Source: Salinivirgaceae bacterium (GTDB taxonomy: Bacteria > Bacteroidota > Bacteroidia > Bacteroidales > SZUA-534). From it: a stretch of DNA of 58,273 nt. The stretch lies in assembly GCA_017617355.1 (NCBI GenBank), contig JAFZWI010000018.1, positions 1-58,273 on the forward strand, given 5' to 3'. The position numbers and the translations under genes are program-made. A model generated the notes under the pieces. That model was given only the letters and a program-made list of their open reading frames with translations, was not told the origin of the DNA and did not search any database. Positions 51,474-58,273 of the stretch are shown here, in pieces (positions within the stretch are counted from its first letter, which is position 1; every line of letters begins with the position of its first letter).

Positions 51474-52580
51474 ATGGATTCTATGATTAATGAATACATT
51501 AAAGAGCTGATTAGCAATAACTCACGAGTTATCATTCCTGATTTCGGCGCATTTATGATTCAGAATTCCGACAACGGAAAAATCATATCTTTCAACGATT
51601 TCCTAAAATTTAACGACGGAGTTCTTGTCAACAAGATTATCGTAAACGAGCACATCGATGCCACTCAAAGCAAGGAGCAGATTAAAAAATATGTGAAAGA
51701 GATTGAGGCTGTGCTTAAAAACGGCGACAAATTCCTTATCGACGGCGTCGGCTATCTGTCGAAAGGCAGCAACGGCGACATCGTTTTTGAACAAAGCGAC
51801 GACACCGCTCCCGCTCCAAAAAAAGCCAAACCTGCAGCTAAAAAGACTGCCGCAAAAACAACAGCTCCGAAAACCGAAGAAGTTGCCGACACTCCTAAAG
51901 TGGAACCGGCCGTTCAAACACCGACTCCGGAAAAGAAAGACGACGGCAGCAACATGATTGAGGTTGAATCGTCGAAAATTGAACCGGGATTTCAGAATAC
52001 AACTACAACCGCAAACACAACAACTCTGGAGCCGATAACTTTGGAGCCGAAAAAAGAGATTAATGTAAATCAAACAAATAGTACTTATACACAATCTTTT
52101 ACAACACAAAAAAACATGGAAATTAAGACTAAAAACAAGACACTCAATATCGTTTTGATTGTAGTGTCGGCACTTATCATTATAGGTGCAATTGTATGGG
52201 CAGTAATCAATTTTAACCTTATCGGTCGTTTCCGTCCAGCCCAACAGCCAGAGACTCCGGTAATTGTTGACACTTTGCCAGCTGTTGACACTGTCGCTGT
52301 TGATTCAGTTGAAGTTGAACCGGTTGCTGAGCCCGTTGTTGAAGAGCCAGCCGTTGACAACTCAAGCTACTTCTACATCATTGCAGGCAGCTTCCAGAAC
52401 CCTGCTTATGCCGAGAGCTTTGAGCAGCAGATGAAGAATGCCGGTTTCGACGCCCGCACTGTTCGTAACGGCAGTTTCTATTGCGTTGGTCTGAAACGCT
52501 TTGCCACTGAGCGCGAAGCCTACAACGAGTTGAACATTATGACCGCTGAGAACCCGAATCTCTGGGTATTGTTCAAGTAA
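51474..52580 (+). CDS. HU-like (CCDC81-type) and SPOR-domain membrane protein
   Basis: A 368-residue protein common in Bacteroidetes. The N-terminal 105 residues form an HU-like domain (YIKELISNNSRVIIPDFGAF ... KNGDKFLIDGVGYL). A Lys/Ala/Pro and Thr-rich linker (about 110-215) contains AKPAAKKTAAKTTAP, like histone H1 tails. One membrane segment (about 222-243: LNIVLIVVSALIIIGAIVW) and an acidic Val/Pro/Asp linker lead to a C-terminal SPOR domain (about 298-366), which binds denuded peptidoglycan at division sites. It could link chromosome or cytoplasmic partners to the septal wall. An internal Met at 51483 is an alternative start. Confidence 0.9.
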   Translation: MDSMINEYIKELISNNSRVIIPDFGAFMIQNSDNGKIISFNDFLKFNDGVLVNKIIVNEHIDATQSKEQIKKYVKEIEAVLKNGDKFLIDGVGYLSKGSNGDIVFEQSDDTAPAPKKAKPAAKKTAAKTTAPKTEEVADTPKVEPAVQTPTPEKKDDGSNMIEVESSKIEPGFQNTTTTANTTTLEPITLEPKKEINVNQTNSTYTQSFTTQKNMEIKTKNKTLNIVLIVVSALIIIGAIVWAVINFNLIGRFRPAQQPETPVIVDTLPAVDTVAVDSVEVEPVAEPVVEEPAVDNSSYFYIIAGSFQNPAYAESFEQQMKNAGFDARTVRNGSFYCVGLKRFATEREAYNELNIMTAENPNLWVLFK

Positions 52581-52613
52581 AAAAAGCAAAACCACTAACC
52601 ACACCACTAAATA

Positions 52614-52647
52614 AAAAAACGCCAGCTCAATGAGTTGGCGTTTTTTT
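52614..52647. terminator. Bidirectional terminator
   Basis: AAAACGCCAGCTC pairs with GAGTTGGCGTTTT around AAT, with T and A runs on the two sides. It separates the HU-SPOR gene from the convergent GNAT gene. Confidence 0.92.
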
Positions 52648-52673
52648 ATGTTGGTTCATCTTCAATTCACTAC

Positions 52674-53303
52674 CTACCACCCTTTTTTGCGCCCATACAA
52701 CATCGCATAATGCTTGATGTTTGTTCCTGGTATTATGCCCGTTCCAATGATGCGAAACCCAAAATGCTCGTACATTACAACGTCTTTTTCGATGTGGGTT
52801 TCGAGAAAAGCCTGACTGTTAGTTGTATCGCACATATCGAGAAACGGACTCATAAGACGAGAGGCATAACCGCGTCCCTGCCACTGTGGACGGGTCGCAA
52901 GATTGTTCAGATACCAGCATTTGTCGCCTACCAAACGTGCCTTCAACTTCTTGGTGTAATTCTCGTATGCAAACATTCTCGGCAAACGACTGACAAACCG
53001 CCAACCACCGCAGCTGATGTATTTTAATGTGCCAAAAGCGGAGTAGCCAGGCGGCATCCATACCGCAACAGCCTTGCATTCGGGCGAGTCGGCAACCGAA
53101 ATTGAGTCGCTGAGTGTGCAAAGAAAATTGGTCCGCCACACATCGGCAAATCGAGGAGTCGGCACATATTTGTCCAACATCCAGTCGGTAAGAGGATATG
53201 GGCGATAGGCCTGCGCACAACAATCGGCATAGCTGCGTGCATCGGCTTTTGTCAGAACGTAAAGCCCTTCGAGATTAACATTATATTTTTCGAGATTTTT
53301 CAC
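52674..53303 (-). CDS. GNAT-family N-acetyltransferase
   Basis: A 209-residue protein of the GNAT superfamily. The acetyl-CoA motif is WYLNNLATRPQWQGRGYASR (Q/R-x-x-G-x-G/A as QGRGYA). LETHIEKDVVMYEHFGFRII is the typical C-terminal strand-helix. The N-terminus (YVLTKADARSYADCCAQAYR) resembles GNATs of the puromycin-acetyltransferase-like group. The acceptor is unknown. It is monocistronic, bounded by the terminator and by glnN, whose stop lies 48 bases away upstream. Confidence 0.9.
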   Translation of the reverse strand: MKNLEKYNVNLEGLYVLTKADARSYADCCAQAYRPYPLTDWMLDKYVPTPRFADVWRTNFLCTLSDSISVADSPECKAVAVWMPPGYSAFGTLKYISCGGWRFVSRLPRMFAYENYTKKLKARLVGDKCWYLNNLATRPQWQGRGYASRLMSPFLDMCDTTNSQAFLETHIEKDVVMYEHFGFRIIGTGIIPGTNIKHYAMLYGRKKGW

Positions 53304-53351
53304 GTCCTAATATAAAAAAATATTCTATCGCTTTCTCACCCAAACCTTAGA

Positions 53352-55544
53352 TTAGTGCGAGAATAGCAACTCACGATATTTAGGCAGCGGCCAAATCTCG
53401 TTATCCGATATCATTTCCAAATGGTCGATATGCTCGCGGATGTCTGACAGATAAGGTTTTACGGTGTCGGAATAGGCACGTGCCTTTGCAAAAATGTCAT
53501 CGATTGCGTTGGCTTGTTTGCGGGCCTCGGTCATATTGGTAACCAGTGATTTTATGGCAGTTATGCGCTTAGAAATATCTCTGATAGTCTCGAGTTGCAA
53601 TTCGGCCACCTCATTGAAATCGGCATCGGAAAGCACCTCTTTCAAGCCGCGCACGTTCTCAATCAGCTGGTTTTGATATTTGTAAACCGTTGGTATAATG
53701 TGGTTTGTGGCCAAATCGCCCAACACGCGCGACTCAATCTGAATCTTCTTGGTGTAGTTCTCGACGCGGATTTCGTGGCGTGCCTCAATCTCGCGCTCGG
53801 TGAACACTTTTGCGCTTGTGCATAGTTCAATGTTCTTGGGGTCGCGGAAGGCTTCCAAAGCTGCAATGGCACCTTTCGGGTTTGACAGTCCGCGGCGCTC
53901 GGCCTCTTGTTCCCACTCGTGGCTGTATCCGTTGCCGTCGAAGCGGACGGGCTTCGAATATACAATTAACTCTTTGAGTTCTTGGAAGATAGCCTCATCT
54001 TTCTTTACTCCCGCATCGATTTTGGCATCCACCTTCTGCTTGAACTTACGCAATTGGTCGGCCACGCCAAGGCAAAGGAACGTCATTGGAGCGGCGCAGT
54101 TGGCGCTGGCTCCGGCCGAACGGAACTCGAACCGGTTGCCCGTGAAGGCGAACGGCGACGTGCGGTTGCGGTCGGTGTTGTCGAGCAGAATTTCCGGAAT
54201 GCGGCCAATGCCCAGCTTGATGTCGGTTTTCTCGTCGGGTGTCATCTTTTTATCGCTAACACGTTGCTCTATATCATCAAGAATACCAGACAGATAGCTT
54301 CCAAGGAACACCGACATTATCGACGGCGGCGCCTCGGTTGCTCCCAAACGATGTTCGTTGCCGGCCGTGGCAATGCTGGCTCGCAGAAGGTCGCCATACT
54401 CGTACACCGCGCTGACGGTGCAGGCCAGAAACACCAGAAACTGCATATTGCTCTTGGGGTTCTTACCAGGCGACAGCAGGTTAACGCCAGTGTTGGTAGC
54501 CATTGAGAAATTGTTGTGCTTGCCCGAACCGCTGATGCCTTTGAACGGCTTCTCGTGAAACAAAACGTTGAAGTTGTGGCGGCGTGCCACCTTTTTCATC
54601 AGGTCCATAAGCAGCATATTGTGGTCAACCGCTAGATTGGCTTCCTCAAACACCGGCGCACACTCGAACTGATTGGGTGCCACCTCGTTATGGCGTGTCT
54701 TGACGGGAATTCCAAGCCTATAGGCCTCTACCTCAAAGTCGCGCATAAAAGCACTCACTCGGCTCGGAATGGTACCGAAATAGTGGTCATCGAGCTGTTG
54801 GTCTTTGGCCGATGCGTGTCCCATAAGTGTGCGGCCGGTCAACTGCAAGTCGGGCCGTGCAAGGAACAGCGCCGAATCAACCAGAAAATACTCCTGCTCC
54901 CAACCCAATGTTGTTACCACCTTGGTAACGTCTTTATCGAAATATTGGCAGACGCCAACTGCTGCGTCGTTCAAAGCCGATGTAGCCTTCAAGAGCGGAG
55001 TTTTGAAATCGAGCGCCTCACCTGTGTACGATATGAAAATGGTTGGTATACAAAGCGTTTTCTCAAGAATGAAAGCCGGCGACGACGGGTCCCAAGCCGT
55101 GTAGCCACGCGCCTCAAATGTATTGCGCAATCCGCCGCTCGGGAAACTCGATGCGTCGGGCTCCTGCTGTGCCAGTTTGCCGCCGTCGAAAGCCTCGATG
55201 CCTGTTGCACTGTCGAAATTAGGCTCAAAGAAAGCGTCGTGCTTTTCGGCCGTTGAGCCGGTGAGCGGGTGGAACCAGTGCGTATAGTGAGTTGCGCCTT
55301 TGCCCAGTGCCCACGCCTTCATTCCCGAAGCCACCTGGTCGGCAATGCGGCGCGGTATGCGCGTACCGTTCTCGATTGAGTCGATTACGCACTCGTAAGC
55401 CTCACGCGACAGGAACTCCTTCATTTTGCCCTTGTCGAAAACATTTTCGGCATAATACTCCGATACCTTTTTGTCGGGCATCTCAACCTTCACCGCCTGA
55501 CGGTTCATCAGTTGCTCCAAAGCCTTAAAACGGATTGTTGACAT
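53352..55544 (-). CDS. glnN: Glutamine synthetase type III
   Basis: A 730-residue GSIII, the usual form in Bacteroidetes, making glutamine from glutamate, ammonia and ATP. Visible family blocks: WFHPLTGSTAEKHDAFFEP, GWEQEYFLVD, RHNEVAPNQFECAPVFEEAN, HEKPFKGISGSGKHNNFS with the ATP/metal residues, and NRTSPFAFTGNRFEFRSAGA. The Met at 55544 (MSTIRFKALEQL) is chosen: the longer frame starts at position 55574 on the -7 element. As the ammonia-assimilating enzyme it is likely nitrogen-regulated, but no operator was recognised. Confidence 0.97.
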   Translation of the reverse strand: MSTIRFKALEQLMNRQAVKVEMPDKKVSEYYAENVFDKGKMKEFLSREAYECVIDSIENGTRIPRRIADQVASGMKAWALGKGATHYTHWFHPLTGSTAEKHDAFFEPNFDSATGIEAFDGGKLAQQEPDASSFPSGGLRNTFEARGYTAWDPSSPAFILEKTLCIPTIFISYTGEALDFKTPLLKATSALNDAAVGVCQYFDKDVTKVVTTLGWEQEYFLVDSALFLARPDLQLTGRTLMGHASAKDQQLDDHYFGTIPSRVSAFMRDFEVEAYRLGIPVKTRHNEVAPNQFECAPVFEEANLAVDHNMLLMDLMKKVARRHNFNVLFHEKPFKGISGSGKHNNFSMATNTGVNLLSPGKNPKSNMQFLVFLACTVSAVYEYGDLLRASIATAGNEHRLGATEAPPSIMSVFLGSYLSGILDDIEQRVSDKKMTPDEKTDIKLGIGRIPEILLDNTDRNRTSPFAFTGNRFEFRSAGASANCAAPMTFLCLGVADQLRKFKQKVDAKIDAGVKKDEAIFQELKELIVYSKPVRFDGNGYSHEWEQEAERRGLSNPKGAIAALEAFRDPKNIELCTSAKVFTEREIEARHEIRVENYTKKIQIESRVLGDLATNHIIPTVYKYQNQLIENVRGLKEVLSDADFNEVAELQLETIRDISKRITAIKSLVTNMTEARKQANAIDDIFAKARAYSDTVKPYLSDIREHIDHLEMISDNEIWPLPKYRELLFSH

Positions 55545-55571
55545 TTTTATATGTTTTTTAAGATTTCGGCA

Positions 55572-55579
55572 CAAAGGTA
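55572..55579 (-). promoter_or_regulatory. -7 promoter element of glnN
   Basis: TACCTTTG on the minus strand, 27 bases before ATG 55544. No TTG at the usual -33 position, so an activator may be needed. Apart from this, the gap 55545-55740 shows nothing recognised. Confidence 0.5.
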
Positions 55580-55740
55580 CATTAAAAATGGGATATTGTA
55601 AGTGAATTACTTACTATTTTTCAACAAGCACCCTTAAATTTTAGGGGTATTTGCACGAAAAGTGATATTTTCATTTGAATTATACTTCAAAAAGTCGGTG
55701 TGGAATAGAATCGGTGAAAACTATTGCTGATTGCACAAAA

Positions 55741-55774
55741 AAAAAGAGATTGCCAAAACTGACAATCTCTTTTT
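55741..55774 (-). terminator. Terminator of the tRNA-Leu unit
   Basis: AAAAAGAGATTG (55741-55752) pairs with CAATCTCTTTTT (55763-55774): a 12-base stem with A/T runs. It ends the leftward tRNA-Leu pair and could work in both directions. Confidence 0.88.
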
Positions 55775-55777
55775 TTG

Positions 55778-55864
55778 TGGTGCCCAGAACAAGACTCGAA
55801 CTTGCACAGCCTAACGGCCACTACCCCCTCAAAGTAGCGTGTCTACCAATTTCACCATCTGGGC
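55778..55864 (-). tRNA. tRNA-Leu (GAG)
   Basis: An 87-nt class II tRNA including an encoded CCA (55780-55778). Acceptor GCCCAGA (55864-55858) pairs with TCTGGGC (55788-55782), discriminator A. The anticodon loop TTGAGGG gives GAG at 55830-55828. A long variable arm (TGGCCGTTAGGCTGT) and T arm AGTTCGAGTCT are present. Confidence 0.95.
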
Positions 55865-55886
55865 AAAGAATAAAGAACTTTTTGTG

Positions 55887-55970
55887 TGCCTAAGACAGGA
55901 CTCGAACCTGCACGTTATTGCTAACACTAGTCCCTGAAACTAGCGCGTCTACCAATTCCGCCACTTAGGC
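55887..55970 (-). tRNA. tRNA-Leu (CAG)
   Basis: An 84-nt class II tRNA without encoded CCA. Acceptor GCCTAAG pairs with CTTAGGC, discriminator A. The anticodon loop TTCAGGG gives CAG at 55936-55934. A variable arm with TGTTAGCAATAACG and T arm GGTTCGAGTCC are present. It is 22 bases upstream of tRNA-Leu(GAG) in the same transcript. Confidence 0.96.
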
Positions 55971-55983
55971 TTTCAAGCGGGTG

Positions 55984-56014
55984 CAAAAGTACATATTGTT
56001 TTAGATTATCCAAA
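55984..56014 (-). promoter_or_regulatory. Promoter of the tRNA-Leu pair
   Basis: Minus strand TTTG (56014-56011), 19 bases, TACTTTTG (55991-55984), then the tRNA 13 bases downstream: exact Bacteroidetes promoter. Confidence 0.8.
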
Positions 56015-56141
56015 TATTTTTTTGCACCGAAATGGTACTGTTACGAAGGCGTGAGTGATAAATGGCAAGTAGTAAGTTATAAGTTTAGAAGTTAAAAGTT
56101 TAGGAGGCATAAGTGGTTTACGTTTTAGTCATCGTCAGTGG

Positions 56142-57962
56142 TTATTTCACACACACTGGCAGTGTCAGATAGAAAGTTGTCCCCACTCCTTCTTCCGATT
56201 TCAAACGCATCGAGCCGCCAATCATATTTGCAAAAGCTTTTGATATTGTAAGGCCGATGCCTATGCCCGACGAGCTGCCCATTTCGGTTATCTGGTAGAA
56301 ACGGTCGAACAGATGCTTTTGTGCGGTAACAGGTATGCCTTCGCCTTCATCCTCCACAAAAAACTCTATATCATTGTTAATCAGATTGTAACCAAACGAC
56401 ACATTGCCTTGTTCGGTAAATTTGATTGCGTTGTCAATCAGGTTCGACATTATGCGCACAAACTTGGCGCGGTCGGTGGCAATGCTTAAGCCTGCGGTCT
56501 GCGGCTGGCAGTATATCAGGTTGATTTTCTTTGATTCGGCCTTGGCCCTGTAACGGCTGAACAGGCGTTCCAACTCCATATCGATGTTTACGCTCTCGAT
56601 GCTGACTGACACACGGCTGGCGTCAAGGTCCGACATGGTGAGCATATCAGTGATGATGCGCAGCAGCTGGGTGCTGTTTTCGCTTATTATATCGGTGTAC
56701 GATTTGACGGTTGCCTGCGGCAGATTGCCGGCCGTGCTGAGAACATCGGAGAAGCCGACAATGGCGTTCAGCGGCGTGCGTATTTCGTGCGACAGCTTTT
56801 GCAACAGCGTCTCCTTCAACTTATCCGACTCCTCTGCTTTGGCAAGCGCCTTTTTCAGCTTTATTTCGTTCTCTTTCTGCTCGGTAATGTCGATTGCTGT
56901 CCATATTACCGAATCGTGCGACATCAGTTTGCCCGATAGGTGAATCCACGCCGTGTTGCCTGCAAGCGAAACGGCTTCAAATTCAGTGGAATATGTCGCT
57001 CCCTGCTCCATATTTTTATAGGCGTCGGCTTTGATGCGGACATAATCGTCGGGGTTTTTGAATATCACCGATATGGGTTTGTCGGCAAGATACTCAGCGT
57101 TGTAGCCAAGCATCTCCTGTTTGTTCGCCCATTCGATATGATTGTTGCTATAGAGAGCGACAAGCGGCTCAAGTGCGGCAAGCATAGTCCGCTGAAGCTG
57201 TGCCATCTCGGCAAGTTTGAACGAAATGGTTTTCTGCTCGGTAACGTCCTGAAGTGTGCCGAAGAACGATTTTACGTTGAAGTCGTTGTCGAAGATTAAA
57301 CTTCCCGAAACCGCTATTGTGTGTATCTGTTTGTCGGTCTGGCAGATAATGTCGCACTCGAAGTTCCTGAACATTTTCGTTGTAAGCGATTTCCTAATTT
57401 GCTCAATAGCAAGTTTCTGATATTCGTCGGTCAGGATAAATATCAAATCGCTCAGGCGCTGCTTTATTTTGTAAGGCAGGCCGAAAATCTCGTAGGTGCG
57501 CTCGTCACCGTAGAAGTCGCGGTTCTCGATGTCAATCTCCCAAAGTCCGAGCATCGAATTGACGCCTGACATATACTGTTTGCGGAGATTCTTAAGGTTA
57601 CGCATCTTCTCCTCCTGCATCGTGATATCGACGCCTGTAGCGTACATAATGCCACCTATGACGCACGACGACCAACTGAGCCAGCGGGTGCTGCCGTCTT
57701 TGTGTAAAGCCTTGTTTTTGAACGGAAAATTGACGCCTTCGGTCTGAAAAAGATTCTTAATCTGAATTTCGGCGCGCTCGGTGTCGTCAGAGTGCACAAG
57801 CTCCATAATGTGCCGCCCTATAAGCTCCTCGGGCTGATATCCGAAAATTTTGAAGCACGTTGGGTTTATCTTCACAATTTTGCAATCGGAGTCCAAAACA
57901 ATCACCAAGTCGTTGCTGTTTCTGAAAAACAACTCTAAAGCCGTACTTGTATCGATACTCAT
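56142..57962 (-). CDS. PAS-domain sensor histidine kinase
   Basis: A 606-residue cytoplasmic kinase without membrane spans. Three PAS domains (about 8-120, 128-245 and 255-365) each end in a DIT-type motif (GVDITMQEE, LQDVTEQK, AIDITEQK). HisKA follows with the phosphoacceptor His in KLSHEIRTPLNAIVGFSDVL (H392). HATPase_c (about 480-605) has NLIDNAIKF, VEDEGEGIP and GSSSGIGIGLTISK. No receiver is attached and no response regulator gene adjoins. The ATG at 57962 is used; a TTG two codons earlier is the alternative. The signal sensed is unknown. Confidence 0.95.
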   Translation of the reverse strand: MSIDTSTALELFFRNSNDLVIVLDSDCKIVKINPTCFKIFGYQPEELIGRHIMELVHSDDTERAEIQIKNLFQTEGVNFPFKNKALHKDGSTRWLSWSSCVIGGIMYATGVDITMQEEKMRNLKNLRKQYMSGVNSMLGLWEIDIENRDFYGDERTYEIFGLPYKIKQRLSDLIFILTDEYQKLAIEQIRKSLTTKMFRNFECDIICQTDKQIHTIAVSGSLIFDNDFNVKSFFGTLQDVTEQKTISFKLAEMAQLQRTMLAALEPLVALYSNNHIEWANKQEMLGYNAEYLADKPISVIFKNPDDYVRIKADAYKNMEQGATYSTEFEAVSLAGNTAWIHLSGKLMSHDSVIWTAIDITEQKENEIKLKKALAKAEESDKLKETLLQKLSHEIRTPLNAIVGFSDVLSTAGNLPQATVKSYTDIISENSTQLLRIITDMLTMSDLDASRVSVSIESVNIDMELERLFSRYRAKAESKKINLIYCQPQTAGLSIATDRAKFVRIMSNLIDNAIKFTEQGNVSFGYNLINNDIEFFVEDEGEGIPVTAQKHLFDRFYQITEMGSSSGIGIGLTISKAFANMIGGSMRLKSEEGVGTTFYLTLPVCVK

Positions 57963-58080
57963 ATACAAATTGTTAATCGCACCAGCCCCAACGCCGGTTC
58001 AAACATTAAAGATAAAAACAATTTGAATATCAAAAGCCGTTAATTTTCAAGTTTTGAAAATATTGTTTAGGCAGAAAATG

Positions 58081-58110
58081 TTGCATATTTAATTAATCAA
58101 TTTACCTTTG
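58081..58110 (+). promoter_or_regulatory. Promoter of histidine leader
   Basis: TTG (58081-58083), 19 bases, TACCTTTG (58103-58110): exact Bacteroidetes layout, 31 bases before the leader ATG. Confidence 0.8.
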
Positions 58111-58141
58111 CACCATCAAAATAAAAAAAACAGAAACGGAA

Positions 58142-58186
58142 ATGTTACAGAAACACCATCATCACCATTGCTGCGAATCAATCTAA
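58142..58186 (+). CDS. Histidine leader peptide
   Basis: A 14-codon frame encodes MLQKHHHHHCCESI and stops at TAA 58184-58186. Five consecutive His codons (58154-58168) make it a ribosome stall sensor for charged tRNA-His. It follows a consensus promoter and precedes overlapping hairpins ending in an intrinsic terminator. The two Cys and following codons overlap the first pairing segment. The regulated genes, expected to be histidine synthesis (hisG etc.), lie beyond the window edge and are inferred. Confidence 0.9.
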   Translation: MLQKHHHHHCCESI

Positions 58187-58250
58187 AGGCATTGAGGGTG
58201 ATACTATGTGAATATACAGAAGGCTCGCGTCAATGCGGGCCTTTCTTTTT
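58178..58250 (+). promoter_or_regulatory. Transcription attenuator (protector, antiterminator, terminator)
   Basis: Segment 1 TCAAT (58178-58182) can pair with ATTGA (58191-58195). Segment 2 GCATTGA (58189-58195) can pair with segment 3 TCAATGC (58230-58236), forming the antiterminator. The terminator is AAGGCTCGC (58220-58228) with GCGGGCCTT (58235-58243), loop GTCAAT, then TTTCTTTTT. Segment 3 is the terminator loop and the first bases of its 3' arm, so antiterminator and terminator exclude each other. A ribosome stalled on the His codons covers segment 1 and frees segment 2. A ribosome reaching the stop covers segment 2 and lets the terminator form. Confidence 0.85.
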
Positions 58251-58273
58251 AGAGTGAAACCGCAAATCTGATA

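Noticed and set aside
1-58273. DGR reverse transcriptase or template repeat within the window
   Set aside because: No protein with RT motifs was seen, and no second copy of the 759-905 sequence was noticed on either strand by eye.

Overview
The window reads as chromosomal DNA of a Bacteroidota bacterium, most likely Bacteroidales from a gut or rumen habitat. The evidence is: promoters of the Bacteroidetes type (TTG, 19 bases, TAnnTTTG) in front of several genes; a SecA of about 1,100 residues; a type III glutamine synthetase; SprB-repeat/OmpA, HU-SPOR and DUF6913 proteins; and a CE6-GH5 polysaccharide-degrading lipoprotein. Most genes are housekeeping genes in short operons, with a scatter of accessory genes and intergenic repeats. 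No phage, insertion sequence, CRISPR array or rRNA operon is visible.

Layout. 1-1,300: a C-type-lectin-like (FISUMP) lipoprotein whose C-terminus looks like the variable region of a diversity-generating retroelement (DGR) target, followed by strong palindromes and a 5'-truncated S74 chaperone remnant. 1,500-6,240: secA, DUF6913, dapA. 6,300-6,730: tRNA-Arg and tRNA-Ser. 6,800-13,600: siaC, a CNNM/CBS membrane protein, then leftward genes for an AlkD-like protein, GlsB, an ion channel, an MFS transporter and an LTA-synthase-like sulfatase. 13,950-19,920: OmpA/SprB protein, TPR-propeller protein, lgt, lipoprotein, a frameshifted zinc-ribbon protein and a core-less amidohydrolase. 20,010-25,320: glycosyltransferase, acyltransferase, map (leftward), antiporter, YgjV-GNAT. 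25,360-32,790: hybrid kinase lacking its histidine, patatin/BamA protein, AI-2E family permease, NUDIX hydrolase, PP2C-LysM phosphatase. 32,900-35,870: DUF6922/AbiEii toxin-antitoxin pair, ettA, a small orphan protein. 35,870-39,600: a repeat cluster, a giant S74 adhesin and a 3 x 111-bp tandem array. 39,600-48,380: FemAB-like and NlpC/P60 proteins, pyrD, an XRE regulator with operators over its promoter, HAD, DJ-1, BASS, a PurF-like protein without its nucleophile, truA. 48,600-58,000: CE6-GH5, HU-SPOR, GNAT, glnN, two tRNA-Leu, PAS histidine kinase. 58,080-58,273: a complete histidine leader-peptide attenuator whose structural genes lie beyond the right edge.

Most interesting: (1) the candidate DGR-diversified lipoprotein at the left edge, with no reverse transcriptase in the window; (2) the His5 leader peptide with mutually exclusive antiterminator and terminator hairpins at the right edge; (3) several enzymes that kept their scaffold but lost catalytic parts (PurF-like protein, hybrid kinase, core-less amidohydrolase); (4) a PP2C phosphatase joined through one membrane span to paired LysM domains; (5) palindromes lying exactly on the -7 and -33 elements of the XRE gene promoter.

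All calls come from reading sequence and translations by eye. No database search was run, and residue positions of domains are approximate unless a motif is named.
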